From Devosia sp. Leaf420 (GTDB lineage Bacteria > Pseudomonadota > Alphaproteobacteria > Rhizobiales > Devosiaceae), in contig NZ_LMQU01000010.1 in NCBI RefSeq assembly GCF_001425445.1, forward strand, positions 69,501 to 133,500: 64,000 nucleotides of DNA, written 5' to 3'. This document shows, piece after piece, positions 18,425 to 26,841 of the stretch. A program made the translations under genes and the position numbers. The notes beneath the pieces are model-generated. The model had not been told where the DNA came from and searched no databases. It saw only the letters and a list, made by a program, of their open reading frames with translations. Position 1 is the stretch's first letter. The number at the start of each line of letters is the position of its first letter.

Positions 18425-19098
18425 AGAAGAATTCCCTCCCGGTCACGCATCATCGCGAAATAGCGCCAGAACAAGAGAGCCGCCGCCGAGCGATGCGGCG
18501 ACCAGCTCTCGGCAAGCCCGATCATTTCCTTGATCGTCGGTCGCGCGTCAAGCTCGAGACCGTGATGCGCGGCCTTGAGGAGCGCCAGGTCTCCGGCGGG
18601 AAAAATGTCGGGATGCGCAGCGCAAAAGAGCAGATAGACCTCAGCCGTCCATGGCCCGATCCCCTTGAGCGCCACCAGCGCCTTAATCGCTTCCTCTGCC
18701 GGCAGCGCATCCACCTCGGCAAAGTTGAGTTCCCCTGCCACCACCGCCTCGGCAATCGTCCGCACCGCAGCAAATTTTCCGCGCGAAAACCCGGCGCCCC
18801 GCACAGTCTCCTCGTCGAGCAGCAAATAACTCTCGGGCTCCAATGCTCCGGGCAAAAGGGAAAACCGACCCCAAATCGCCGCCGCGCTTTGCACCGAAAG
18901 CTGCTGCCCGCAAATCACCTTGGCCATGCCGGCAAAACCCTTGGGATTGACCCGCGGCAATACCGCACCGACCCGCTCACGCATGGGAATGAGCTCGGGC
19001 ACCAAAGCCATCAGGCTATCGAGATGAGCCGCAACGCCCTCCGGCGTATCGATCCGCGGTGACGCGCCCGGCGCGAAAGTGCTAACTGCAATAACCAT
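18421..19098 (-). CDS. DNA-3-methyladenine glycosylase II (AlkA-like HhH-GPD)
   Basis: Base-excision repair enzyme removing alkylated purines. At 225 aa it corresponds to the short AlkA form without the N-terminal TBP-like domain. The region around VICGQQLSVQSAAAIWGRF is typical, followed by the helix-hairpin-helix LKGIGPWTAEVYLLF and the catalytic Asp in FPAGDLAL. The longest frame reaches 19317, but that extension overlaps gluQ on the other strand. ATG 19098 is the most likely start, which makes the start codons of alkA and gluQ overlap head to head. Confidence 0.85.
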   Translation of the reverse strand: MVIAVSTFAPGASPRIDTPEGVAAHLDSLMALVPELIPMRERVGAVLPRVNPKGFAGMAKVICGQQLSVQSAAAIWGRFSLLPGALEPESYLLLDEETVRGAGFSRGKFAAVRTIAEAVVAGELNFAEVDALPAEEAIKALVALKGIGPWTAEVYLLFCAAHPDIFPAGDLALLKAAHHGLELDARPTIKEMIGLAESWSPHRSAAALLFWRYFAMMRDREGILL

Positions 19099-19942
19099 GT
19101 CAAAACCACTTCTTCGCTTCGCCCCAAGCCCGAACGGACGCCTCCATCTCGGCCACGCCCTCTCCGCACTCGTCACCTGGACGGCCGCCAAAACCTGGGG
19201 CGGCACCGCGCTTTTGCGCATCGAAGACATCGACATCAACCGCTGTAAACCCGAATTTACCGACGCGATTGTCGAGGACCTCCATTGGCTTGGCCTCTTC
19301 TGGCCCGAACCGGTCATGATCCAGTCCGAGCGCTTCGAAGTTTACGCGGAGGCTGCGAACCGATTGCGCCAGCGTGATCTGATTTATCCCTGCTTCTGCA
19401 CCCGCGCCGAAATCGCCGCCCATGCCGACGCCACCGATCCCGATGGCGCGCCGATCTATCCCGGCACCTGCAAACATCTCTCCAATGCCGAGCGCATCGA
19501 GCGCTTCGAGCGTGGCGACCCCGTCCAGTTCCGCCTCCATACCGATCTCGCGATCGAGGAAGCCGGCATGCTGACCTATACTGTTATCGGCCCGACGCTG
19601 ACCGACCGCCCCCAGATCCGCTACGCCCGTCCCCAGCGCTGGGGCGACGTCGTGCTTCAGCGCAAGGACATCGGCACCAGCTATCACCTCAGCGTGGTCG
19701 TCGACGACGCCGCCCAGGGCATCACCCACATCACCCGCGGCCGTGACATGGAAGCGGCCACCGATATTCACGTCCTCCTCCAGATGCTGCTGGGCTATGC
19801 GACGCCCATCTATTACTTCCACCGCCTCCTCCTCGACGACGATGGCCAAAAGCTCTCCAAATCCAAAAACAGCCAAACCCTCGCCGATCTGCGCAGCGAG
19901 GGTTGGACCGCCGACGATGTGAAGCGGGCCGTCGGCTTTTAA
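19097..19942 (+). CDS. gluQ: glutamyl-Q tRNA(Asp) synthetase
   Basis: GluQ-RS is a truncated GluRS paralogue that attaches glutamate to the queuosine at the wobble position of tRNA(Asp). The 281-aa protein has the HIGH-type motif in RFAPSPNGRLHLGHA, a zinc site (CFCTRAEI ... YPGTC), and the KLSKS motif near the C-terminus. There is no anticodon-binding domain, which separates it from GltX. ATG 19097 gives MSKPLLRFAPSP; GTG 19079 is an alternative. A repeat element follows the stop codon. Confidence 0.93.
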   Translation: MSKPLLRFAPSPNGRLHLGHALSALVTWTAAKTWGGTALLRIEDIDINRCKPEFTDAIVEDLHWLGLFWPEPVMIQSERFEVYAEAANRLRQRDLIYPCFCTRAEIAAHADATDPDGAPIYPGTCKHLSNAERIERFERGDPVQFRLHTDLAIEEAGMLTYTVIGPTLTDRPQIRYARPQRWGDVVLQRKDIGTSYHLSVVVDDAAQGITHITRGRDMEAATDIHVLLQMLLGYATPIYYFHRLLLDDDGQKLSKSKNSQTLADLRSEGWTADDVKRAVGF

Positions 19943-19944
19943 AA

Positions 19945-20010
19945 AAGTCGCGAAGCGACACCTCTCCCTCTGGGGTAGAGGTCGACGGCAAAGTCGGCGG
20001 TTGAGGGGGC
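19945..20010. repeat. degenerate CTCTCCCTC extragenic repeat
   Basis: GCGAAGCGACACCTCTCCCTCTGGGGTAGAGGTCG followed by TTGAGGGGG. It matches the composite repeat family of the window, but with a degraded stem. It fills the gap between the convergent gluQ and epimerase genes. Confidence 0.6.
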
Positions 20011-20022
20011 CTTCTTCCTAAC

Positions 20023-20970
20023 TCAAGCCGCCTTCTTCGCCTCCACAAACTCCTCCACTGTCGCCGCCACGGCCACCTCGAACGGCGTCAAGAACCCCCC
20101 GCCCAATATCGATTCGAGCCGCGGATCGACCAGCTCCATCTCATGGGTCCAGAGATAGCGCATGCGATGCAAATCCCGCATCACGGGATTGATCAGCCCC
20201 ATCATCGCCAATCCCCACCATGGGAAAGCCCCAACCTTCAAATTTTGCGGCAGGGCGGCTTCGATCGCCGCCATCACCTGGCGATGCGCGACCCAATGGC
20301 CGGCAAAGTGGAAATTCTCGAACGCCTGCAAACTCTCGCGCTTTTCGGCCAGCACCGCAAAGGCTCGCGCCAGATCGGGCAGATAGGCCCAGCTATGGCG
20401 CATATCGAGATCGCCCATGTGATAGATCCGGCCCTTGCCCAGATCCATCAGCATGCCATCGCCGAACCATTCGCCGCGATTGCCCGGCCCATAAAAATCC
20501 CCGCCGCGCAAAATGATCGTCTGAAACTTGCCCGCCGCTGCAGCCTCCCGCAGCATGGTTTCGAGTTTGATGCGGATCTCCCCGCGCGGCGCCTCGGCAC
20601 TCTGCCGCGTCGCGGGCGAAACGACCCGGTCCCCGGCGCGATAGTTGTAAATCGTGCCCGGAAACAGCAGCGTCTTGCCGCTCGTCCCCAGCGCATCGAT
20701 CACCACTTGCAACTGCTTTTCCGAGCGGCCATTGCCCCATTGGTCATAGGGCAGGTGGAGCGCATGGACGACGACATCAGCTTCCGCGATCGCGGCCCGC
20801 ACCACCCCGACATCATCCGCATCACCCGCGACAAACGTCGTGCCGCTGACCGGACGCCGATTTGTCCGCCCCAGTCCCGTAACCTCCCACCCCGCATCGC
20901 GAAACGCGATCATCGCCGCATTCCCGATATGGCCATTGCTGCCGAGGACCGTCACCTTGCCCTTGCTCAT
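20023..20970 (-). CDS. NAD-dependent epimerase/dehydratase family protein
   Basis: A 315-aa atypical short-chain dehydrogenase. The Rossmann motif VTVLGSNGHIGNAAMIAFRDAG is at the N-terminus, followed by the DADDVGVVRAA segment typical of extended SDRs. A GDFYGPGNRGEWF segment near residue 170 and AYLPDLARAFAVLAE near 200 are characteristic of this group. The substrate is unknown, probably a sugar nucleotide or small carbonyl. It is divergent from a LysR gene and is the obvious candidate target of that regulator. Confidence 0.85.
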   Translation of the reverse strand: MSKGKVTVLGSNGHIGNAAMIAFRDAGWEVTGLGRTNRRPVSGTTFVAGDADDVGVVRAAIAEADVVVHALHLPYDQWGNGRSEKQLQVVIDALGTSGKTLLFPGTIYNYRAGDRVVSPATRQSAEAPRGEIRIKLETMLREAAAAGKFQTIILRGGDFYGPGNRGEWFGDGMLMDLGKGRIYHMGDLDMRHSWAYLPDLARAFAVLAEKRESLQAFENFHFAGHWVAHRQVMAAIEAALPQNLKVGAFPWWGLAMMGLINPVMRDLHRMRYLWTHEMELVDPRLESILGGGFLTPFEVAVAATVEEFVEAKKAA

Positions 20971-21062
20971 TCTTCAGCTCCATTGTGCGATTGCTGAAGC
21001 TCACTCTGCGCGCTACAGATATTTATAGCGATTGCGCAAAATTCGAGATTTGATATTCACCC

Positions 21063-21953
21063 ATGAATAGAGAGCCGGACTGGTCCCTGTGGCGCAGCTT
21101 TGCCGCCGTCATCGAAAACGGCTCTCTTTCAGGCGCGGCGCGAGCGCTCAAATCCAGCCAGCCCACTGTTGGCCGCCATGTTGAACTGCTCGAAGACCAA
21201 CTCGGCGTTCAGCTCTTCGAGCGGAGCCTCTCCGGACTAAAGCCCAATGAAACAGCTCTAAAACTCTATGGCCCCATTGCCCGCGCCAAGGGCGAACTGG
21301 CCGAGGCCACCATGATGGCCGAAGGCGCCCAGGACGATACCGGCGGCACGGTCCGCATCACCGCCAGCACCATGATTTCCAATTATGTGCTGCCCGAAAT
21401 TCTCTACGCCATACGCATGCTGCATCCGCGCATCGCGCTCGAAATCGTCCCGACCGATGCTGCGGGCAATATCCTGATGCGCGAGGCCGATATCGCGGTT
21501 CGCATGTTCCGCCCCACCCAGCTCGAACTGGTCACAAAACACCTCGGCGATATTCCCGTCGTTCCTATCGCCCATCAGCGCTACCTCGCGCGCCGCGGCC
21601 GCCCCACGAAAGCCGAAGAGCTCTGGAAACACGATCTCCTCGGCTTTGACCGGTCAGACGCGATCATCCTCCACGCCCAAAAGCTCGGTTTTCCGCTCAC
21701 CCGCGACAATTTCATCATCCGCTCCGACGACCAGCCCCATCTCTGGGAAGCGATCCGTGCGGGGCTCGGCATCGGGTTCGGCCAGGCCAATCTGGCGCGA
21801 CAAACGCCGGGGCTCGAAATCCTGCCCATCGATCTGGCCATCCCGCCCCTCCCCATATGGCTGACGACGCATCGGGAACTGTTCACCTCCCATCGCATTC
21901 GTGCCATCTATGATGCCTTGGCGGAGCGCCTTTCCGCCTATATGCAGGGCTGA
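21063..21953 (+). CDS. LysR-family transcriptional regulator
   Basis: A 296-aa regulator. The winged helix covers about residues 7-65 (WRSFAAVIENGSLSGAARALKSSQPTVGRHVELLEDQLG), with the recognition helix at SQPTVGRH. The C-terminal periplasmic-binding-like domain begins near residue 95 (GTVRITASTMISNYVLPEIL). It is divergent from the epimerase gene across a 92-bp gap with short TTGCGCAA/ATTGTGC-type half-dyads, a usual LysR arrangement. The inducer is unknown. Confidence 0.92.
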   Translation: MNREPDWSLWRSFAAVIENGSLSGAARALKSSQPTVGRHVELLEDQLGVQLFERSLSGLKPNETALKLYGPIARAKGELAEATMMAEGAQDDTGGTVRITASTMISNYVLPEILYAIRMLHPRIALEIVPTDAAGNILMREADIAVRMFRPTQLELVTKHLGDIPVVPIAHQRYLARRGRPTKAEELWKHDLLGFDRSDAIILHAQKLGFPLTRDNFIIRSDDQPHLWEAIRAGLGIGFGQANLARQTPGLEILPIDLAIPPLPIWLTTHRELFTSHRIRAIYDALAERLSAYMQG

Positions 21954-21976
21954 ACGCCGCACATAGTCAGGTCGTT

Positions 21977-22177
21977 ATGGACACTCTTCTCAATATCGGC
22001 ATCGCGCTGGCCCTCCTTTTCGTCGTCATCGTTCTCGGCATGGGCCTATGGAACATGACCAAGGGCGGCTCGTCCAACACCAGCCAGCGCCTGATGCGCC
22101 TCCGCGTCATGGGCCAGGCCGTCGCCATCATCCTCCTCATGGGCGCCCTCTTCTTCTTCGGCGGCCGCGGCGGCTAA
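21977..22177 (+). CDS. twin-transmembrane HIG1-type small protein
   Basis: A 66-aa protein with two predicted helices (about residues 5-26 and 44-62) separated by a polar loop containing NTSQRLMRLRV, and a Gly-rich C-terminus. The QRLMR(L/R)RV motif between two helices is the HIG1-domain signature. In alphaproteobacteria these proteins are usually annotated as twin-transmembrane proteins; mitochondrial relatives interact with respiratory complexes. It is a short distance downstream of the LysR gene, but no functional tie is evident. Confidence 0.8.
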   Translation: MDTLLNIGIALALLFVVIVLGMGLWNMTKGGSSNTSQRLMRLRVMGQAVAIILLMGALFFFGGRGG

Positions 22178-22200
22178 GCCATCATCCCACCTACAGAAGC

Positions 22201-22237
22201 ACCCCTCTCCCTCGGGGGGGAGGTTGGGTGGGGGTGG
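22201..22237. repeat. single-unit CCCCTCTCCCTCGGGG repeat
   Basis: CCCCTCTCCCTCGGGGGGGAGGTTGGGTGGGGG is a single inverted unit of the composite repeat family, between the HIG1-type gene and the rhomboid gene. Confidence 0.65.
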
Positions 22238-22295
22238 TCGAGAGCCCCCGACACACCATGCAAACAACTGACGTCTTGGCGAAAGGAGAAAAACC

Positions 22296-22979
22296 CTGTT
22301 CCTCCCCCTCCATGACGTCAACCCGCACCGCCATGTCGGCTTCCCCTATGTCACCTATGGCCTCATCGGCCTAAACGTCCTGATTTTCCTCATCCAGATG
22401 CTGATGCCGCCCTCGGCGATCAACGAGGCGGCCATTCGTTTCGGCATGATCCCGATCGTCGTCCGCGATCTCTACCCTGCCCCGCTCCCCTGGCTCCCCG
22501 ATTGGGCGACACTCCTTACCTATGCCTTCCTTCATGCCGATTGGCTGCACCTCCTGACCAACATGCTCTTCCTCTGGGTTTTTGGTGACAATATCGAGGA
22601 TGCGCTGAGCCACATTCGCTTCGTCGCCTTTTACTTTGCCTGCGCTGTCCTTGCGGCGCTCGCCCATCTCGCCTTCAACCTCGATGGCAATGGCCCTCTT
22701 ATAGGCGCGTCCGGCGCTGTCGCCGGTGTCATGGGCGCTTATATCCTCCTCTTCCCCCATGCCCGCGTCTTTGTCCTCGCGCGCATCGTCATTCCCATTC
22801 CGCTGCCCGTCCCCGCCTTCTGGATGCTCGGCTTCTGGGTCGCCACCCAGCTTTTCTATGTCCTTATAGGATCGACCGAACCCGTCGCCTGGTGGGCTCA
22901 TATCGGCGGCTTCCTGGCCGGCATCGCCCTCGCCCCACTGATGCGCCGCAAAAGTGTTCCGCTTTTCGGCGGGCGATAA
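22296..22979 (+). CDS. rhomboid-family intramembrane serine protease, apparent CTG start
   Basis: Rhomboid protease with the catalytic Ser in GASGAVAGVMGA and the catalytic His in WWAHIGGFLAG; six or more hydrophobic segments. The protein is 227 aa if started at CTG 22296, which gives (M)FLPLHDVNP...YVTYGLIGLNVLIF, the normal N-terminus of rhizobial rhomboids. No ATG, GTG or TTG occurs in frame between the stop at 22269 and ATG 22398. That internal ATG would delete the cytoplasmic N-terminus and most of helix 1. AAGGAG lies 7 bp upstream of the CTG. Substrates are unknown. Confidence 0.82.
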   Translation: MFLPLHDVNPHRHVGFPYVTYGLIGLNVLIFLIQMLMPPSAINEAAIRFGMIPIVVRDLYPAPLPWLPDWATLLTYAFLHADWLHLLTNMLFLWVFGDNIEDALSHIRFVAFYFACAVLAALAHLAFNLDGNGPLIGASGAVAGVMGAYILLFPHARVFVLARIVIPIPLPVPAFWMLGFWVATQLFYVLIGSTEPVAWWAHIGGFLAGIALAPLMRRKSVPLFGGR

Positions 22980-22983
22980 ACGA

Positions 22984-23090
22984 CCCTCACTCACAAGCGC
23001 CACACCTCCCCCTTGATGGGCTCTGACCCGTCCCGTTGGGGAATTCGCTCCAGCGGAGCGAATTCAGGCGAGGAGGCCGGGAGGGGTGTA
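22984..23090. repeat. composite repeat with internal 25-bp palindrome
   Basis: CCCTCACTC ... CACCTCCCCCTTGATGGG ... then a perfect palindrome at 23041-23065 (GAATTCGCTCC-agc-GGAGCGAATTC) and a closing GAGGAGGCCGGGAGGGG. The inner hairpin belongs to the CTCCAGYGGAG set also seen at 31805-31829 and 55576-55598. Confidence 0.7.
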
Positions 23091-23185
23091 AGGAGCCACG
23101 AAGCCTGAGTTCCGCAGACACTTTCTTTACCCAAAACCCTTAACCTAACCCGCGTCTCGTAAGTATCGCGTCAGGACAATCAGCC

Positions 23186-23368
23186 ATGGATACCGACCTC
23201 GCCTCCAGCCTCATGGCGGCTCGTAGCGCCCAGACGCATCAGTCGGTCCAGATCGCGATCGTAAAGAAGCAGCACGATATGCAGACCCAGCTTCTCGACA
23301 TGCTGCTGCAACCGGCCCAGGCCGTGCTCCCGCCCGGTCAAGGCACGCAGATCGACAAATCGGCGTAA
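23186..23368 (+). CDS. YjfB-family putative motility protein
   Basis: A 60-aa protein resembling the YjfB (putative motility) family: MDTDLASSLMAARSAQTHQS, then VQIAIVKKQHDMQTQLLDMLL, an amphipathic helix with the typical IVKKxHDxQ core. It is followed by a flexible P/G/Q-rich tail. The family is often in flagellar regulons, but its biochemical role is unknown. The upstream region has TTAACC-type half-sites that would suit CtrA but no complete TTAA-N7-TTAA box. The next small gene starts 6 bp after this stop. Confidence 0.7.
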   Translation: MDTDLASSLMAARSAQTHQSVQIAIVKKQHDMQTQLLDMLLQPAQAVLPPGQGTQIDKSA

Positions 23369-23373
23369 CGCCG

Positions 23374-23580
23374 ATGGCCAGCGCCATCGCTACCAATCCA
23401 AATGCCATGGTCACCCGCCTCGCCCTCCGCGATGGCGCCAGCACCAATTCGCTCCTCGCCCAGGTCGCCAAATCCCGCGGCGAGATGCTCGCTGCCCAAG
23501 CCGAAGAAGCCCGCTCGGAAACCCCGAGCAAAGCCCTGCTCACGCCCACCAATGGCGCGGAAGTCGATCTTTTGGTTTAG
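23374..23580 (+). CDS. small hypothetical protein downstream of the YjfB-like gene
   Basis: A 68-aa protein (MASAIATNPNAMVTRLALRD...) that I cannot place in a family. It is Ala/Ser-rich, lacks a signal peptide or membrane helix, and has one likely helix in the middle (LLAQVAKSRGEMLAAQAEEARSE). It starts 6 bp after the YjfB-like stop and is probably co-transcribed. Short coding length and composition leave some doubt that it is expressed. Confidence 0.5.
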   Translation: MASAIATNPNAMVTRLALRDGASTNSLLAQVAKSRGEMLAAQAEEARSETPSKALLTPTNGAEVDLLV

Positions 23581-23612
23581 GCACGAGTGCACTAAGGCAC
23601 GTTCCAGAACTC

Positions 23613-23690
23613 GGTCGTCACCCCGGCCTTGAGCCGGGGCCCATCCTGAAATCTGGAGATGGATCCCGGATCAAATCCGGAAGCCGTGGG
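23613..23690. repeat. CACCCCGG...CCGGGGCCCATC repeat
   Basis: GTCACCCCGGCCTTGAGCCGGGGCCCATCC followed by GGATCCCGGATCAAATCCGG: two small hairpins of the same family as 4583-4688. It lies between the small hypothetical gene and the convergent tlpA. Confidence 0.65.
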
Positions 23691-23693
23691 CTG

Positions 23694-24353
23694 TTACCCC
23701 CTCAGCCCGATCAACGCGTCGATAACCGCCTTGCCATCGCGGCTGTTCCACTCCGCCGGCCCCTGCAACACCGCGATCTCACACCCTTCGGGATCGAGCA
23801 GCAACGTCGCCGGCAGGCCCACCGCCACCGCCTCGCGCTTCAGTCGATCGAAGGCGGCAAACGTATTGTCGGCATAAAGCGGCAGGTTCTGGAATTTTCC
23901 CTCGGCCAAAAACTCTTCGGCCTTGCCGAGGCCGCCCTCTCCGATATCGAGATTGATCGGCACGACCTGGAACTTGTCCGAATTATACTCGCCGGCAATC
24001 GCGTCGAGCGCCGGCATTTCTTCCCGGCACGGCACGCACCAGCTCGCCCAGAAATTGACGAGTAGCGACTTGCCCGAAAAGTCGGCCAGCGTCATCGCCT
24101 TGCCGCTCTCGTCCTTGAACGCCATGTCGGCATAACCCCGGCCTTCCCCTGTGCCCATGAGCGCGGCAAGTTCCCCTGTGGCCGCCGCATCGACCACCTG
24201 CGCCTGCGCGATCTTGGCGGGGCATGAGTTGGCCTGGGCAGTGTTGCCGAGATAAATCCACGCCGCTATAGCTAGCGCCAAACCTGCGACCCCCACCCCC
24301 AGAAGCGCCGGCACTGTTCGGCGGGCTGGTTTGGGCTGGCTGGTTTCCGACAT
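23694..24353 (-). CDS. tlpA: TlpA-family membrane-anchored thiol-disulfide oxidoreductase
   Basis: A 219-aa protein with one N-terminal transmembrane anchor (about residues 15-35) and a periplasmic thioredoxin-like domain. The redox motif [11 protein letters not shown] places the cysteines at about 106 and 109. A second Cys pair (SCPAK near residue 44 and EGCEIAV near the C-terminus) is typical of rhizobial TlpA. It reduces apo-cytochrome or CuA-site thiols in studied species. It is divergent from argH over 23 bp, a synteny conserved in rhizobia. Confidence 0.9.
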   Translation of the reverse strand: MSETSQPKPARRTVPALLGVGVAGLALAIAAWIYLGNTAQANSCPAKIAQAQVVDAAATGELAALMGTGEGRGYADMAFKDESGKAMTLADFSGKSLLVNFWASWCVPCREEMPALDAIAGEYNSDKFQVVPINLDIGEGGLGKAEEFLAEGKFQNLPLYADNTFAAFDRLKREAVAVGLPATLLLDPEGCEIAVLQGPAEWNSRDGKAVIDALIGLRG

Positions 24354-24376
24354 GGGTAACTCCCGAAAGGCATAAG

Positions 24377-25825
24377 ATGAGCAACAAGATGTGGGGCGGC
24401 CGTTTCGCTTCCGGCCCCGACGCCATCATGGAAGAAATCAACGCTTCGATCGGTTTCGACCAGCGCCTTTTCCGCCAGGATATTGCCGGATCCAAAGCCC
24501 ATGCCACAATGCTCGCTGCCACTGGCATACTGACGCAGGCCGATCGCGATGCGATCCTTGCGGGTCTAGACGAGGTGCTCGCCGAAATCGAGAACGGCTC
24601 GTTCAAATTCTCGCGGGCGCTCGAAGATATTCATATGAATGTCGAATCGCGCCTGCGCGAAAAGATCGGCGATGCCGCCGGCCGCCTCCACACAGCCCGC
24701 AGCCGCAACGATCAGGTCGCCACCGATTTCAAGCTCTATGTCCGCGACACCATCGATCACCTGGTCGCCCAGATCCACACGCTGCAATTGACCCTCGTCA
24801 AGCGCGCCGAGGAAGAAGCCGAAACCATCCTCCCCGGCTTCACGCATCTCCAGAACGCCCAGCCCGTCACCTTCGGCCATCATCTCCTCGCCTATGTCGA
24901 AATGCTGGGCCGCGACGCCGGTCGCCTCACCGATGCGCGCCGCCGGCTCAACGAAAACCCGCTTGGGTCCGCCGCCCTCGCCGGCACGCCCTATCCCATC
25001 GATCGCGACATGACGGCAACGGCCCTCGGCTTTGACCGCCCGACCGCCAATTCGCTCGACGCCGTTGCCGACCGCGATTTCATCCTCGAAACCCTAGCCG
25101 CCGCCGCCATCTGCGCCATGCACCTTTCCCGCTTTGCCGAGGAAATGGTCATCTGGTCCTCGGCGCAGTTCGGCTTCATCCGGCTCTCGGACAAGTTTAC
25201 CACCGGCTCGTCCATCATGCCGCAAAAGCGCAACCCGGACGCGGCCGAACTCGTGCGCGCCAAAATCGGCCGAATCATGGGCTCGCTCAACTCGCTCCTC
25301 GTCGTCATGAAGGGCCTGCCGCTCGCCTATTCCAAGGACATGCAGGAAGATAAGGAAGTCGCCTTCGACGCCCTCGACGCCCTCTCCCTTTCGCTCGCCG
25401 CCATGACCGGCATGGTCGCCGACATGGTCCCGAACCGCGAAAAGATGCACGCCTCGGCCTCCGCTGGCTTCTCGACCGCCACCGACGTCGCCGATTGGCT
25501 CGTCCGCGAACTCAACATTCCCTTCCGTGACGCCCACCACATCACCGGCCAGATCGTCGCCCTCGCCGAACAAAAGAATTGCGGCCTAGAAGGCCTCACC
25601 ATCGAGGACTTCAAGACCGTGGACCAACGCATCGATAGTCGCATCCACAAGGTGCTGACCGTCGAGGCCTCCGTCGCCGCGCGAAAATCCTATGGCGGCA
25701 CCGCCCCCATCAACGTCATGGCCCAGGCCGCCCGCTGGAAATCAGCCCTTACCGGCGAAGACCACCAACCCCAGCCGCTCACCAGAAAGAAGCATGGCGG
25801 CCATGGCGATGGCGGTGTTGAATAA
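24377..25825 (+). CDS. argH: argininosuccinate lyase
   Basis: Last enzyme of arginine synthesis, splitting argininosuccinate into arginine and fumarate. The signature loop [13 protein letters not shown] with the catalytic Ser is near residue 280, [12 protein letters not shown] near 108 and [11 protein letters not shown] near 170. The length of 482 aa is slightly more than the usual ~460, because of a Gly/His-rich C-terminal tail ([10 protein letters not shown]). It is divergent from tlpA. In many rhizobia a small lipoprotein gene sits between argH and lysA; here that place holds a repeat and a chaC gene. Confidence 0.97.
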   Translation: MSNKMWGGRFASGPDAIMEEINASIGFDQRLFRQDIAGSKAHATMLAATGILTQADRDAILAGLDEVLAEIENGSFKFSRALEDIHMNVESRLREKIGDAAGRLHTARSRNDQVATDFKLYVRDTIDHLVAQIHTLQLTLVKRAEEEAETILPGFTHLQNAQPVTFGHHLLAYVEMLGRDAGRLTDARRRLNENPLGSAALAGTPYPIDRDMTATALGFDRPTANSLDAVADRDFILETLAAAAICAMHLSRFAEEMVIWSSAQFGFIRLSDKFTTGSSIMPQKRNPDAAELVRAKIGRIMGSLNSLLVVMKGLPLAYSKDMQEDKEVAFDALDALSLSLAAMTGMVADMVPNREKMHASASAGFSTATDVADWLVRELNIPFRDAHHITGQIVALAEQKNCGLEGLTIEDFKTVDQRIDSRIHKVLTVEASVAARKSYGGTAPINVMAQAARWKSALTGEDHQPQPLTRKKHGGHGDGGVE

Positions 25826-25883
25826 AGCGACGAACTACTCCACGCTTAATCATCGAGGCAGACACCTCCGCTCCTGAGCGCGT

Positions 25884-26005
25884 CATCCCCCTCCCCATCC
25901 CTCCCCGCAAGGGGGAGGGTGCCGGACCAGTGGATTTGGCTCCTATCGAGTTCGAAACTCGATCTGCATCTCCCCCTCGACGGGGGAGGTTGGGAGGGGG
26001 TGCCG
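25884..26005. repeat. two-unit composite repeat with ATCGAGTT palindrome
   Basis: ATCCCCCTCCCCATCCCTCCCCGCAAGGGGGAGGGT, then a palindrome at 25944-25962 (ATCGAGTT-cga-AACTCGAT), then CTCCCCCTCGACGGGGGAGGTTGGGAGGGGG. It fills the region between argH and the chaC-like gene. Confidence 0.7.
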
Positions 26006-26034
26006 GCAGCCGTTGATGTGGCGAGAGAAAATTC

Positions 26035-26760
26035 ATGCCTGACAAAAAGCGACAGATGCGCCTCAGCCCGCGCCACGTCGCCTATCTCCAGCCCGAAACC
26101 GTCAGCGAAGACCTGCCCCCACCGCCCGAGGGTATGCACCAGGCCTCCGAAGCCGACCACCTCGCGACCATCGCCAAATTCTTCGGTGACGCCGACCCAT
26201 CTGACGAAACCTGGATCTTCGCCTATGGCTCGCTGATCTGGAAACCCGCCTGCGACTTCGTTGAAGTGCGGACCGGCCTCCTCCACGGCTGGCATCGTGC
26301 CTTTTGCCTCGGCTGGAACAACCGTTTCCGCGGCAGTGACGAAAACCCCGGCCTCATGCTGGCGCTCGATCGCGGCGGCGCCTGCAAGGGCGCGCTTTAC
26401 CGCCTCCCGCCCGGCCGCCGCGACGAATGCCTGATCAAACTTTTCGAGCGCGAAATGAGCTGGCTGCCAAGCGCCTTTCCGCCGCGCACGGTCAGCGTCC
26501 GCTCCGGCGAGCGCAAGATCAACGCCTTGACCTTCTGCATCGACCGTAATTCGGGCCGATACATATCGGGCCTCTCCGAAGCCGAGATCGCCGATGTTCT
26601 CGCCAAGGCCGTCGGCAGTCGCGGCTCAATGGCCGACTATCTCTTTGCCACCGTAGAACACCTCGAACAGATGGGCCTCCACGACCCTCACCTCTGGCGC
26701 CTCCAAAACCTCGTCGCAGAGCGCATCGAAGCCGTTTATGAGACGGATCGAGAAGTCTGA
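26035..26760 (+). CDS. gamma-glutamylcyclotransferase (ChaC family), copy 1
   Basis: A 241-aa ChaC-type enzyme, which degrades glutathione to 5-oxoproline and Cys-Gly. The substrate-binding FAYGSLIWKP is near residue 60, and the cyclotransferase fold continues to VEHLEQMGLHD. It has an N-terminal extension of ~55 residues before the domain. A second, shorter paralogue lies at 33230-33787 on the other strand. The conserved catalytic Glu should lie in the middle of the domain but I did not align it. It is probably a detoxification or thiol-turnover enzyme. Confidence 0.87.
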   Translation: MPDKKRQMRLSPRHVAYLQPETVSEDLPPPPEGMHQASEADHLATIAKFFGDADPSDETWIFAYGSLIWKPACDFVEVRTGLLHGWHRAFCLGWNNRFRGSDENPGLMLALDRGGACKGALYRLPPGRRDECLIKLFEREMSWLPSAFPPRTVSVRSGERKINALTFCIDRNSGRYISGLSEAEIADVLAKAVGSRGSMADYLFATVEHLEQMGLHDPHLWRLQNLVAERIEAVYETDREV

Positions 26761-26841
26761 CTTTTGTTTTTTGGGCCTTTGGCTTAGGGGAAGCGCAGAG
26801 TTCAGCACCCACGCGGCGAGCGCGGCACCAAAGGGCGAAAA

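Noticed and set aside
22312..22374. ATG 22312 as an alternative start for the rhomboid gene
   Set aside because: It is in another reading frame and ends at a stop after 20 codons, with no link to the rhomboid frame.
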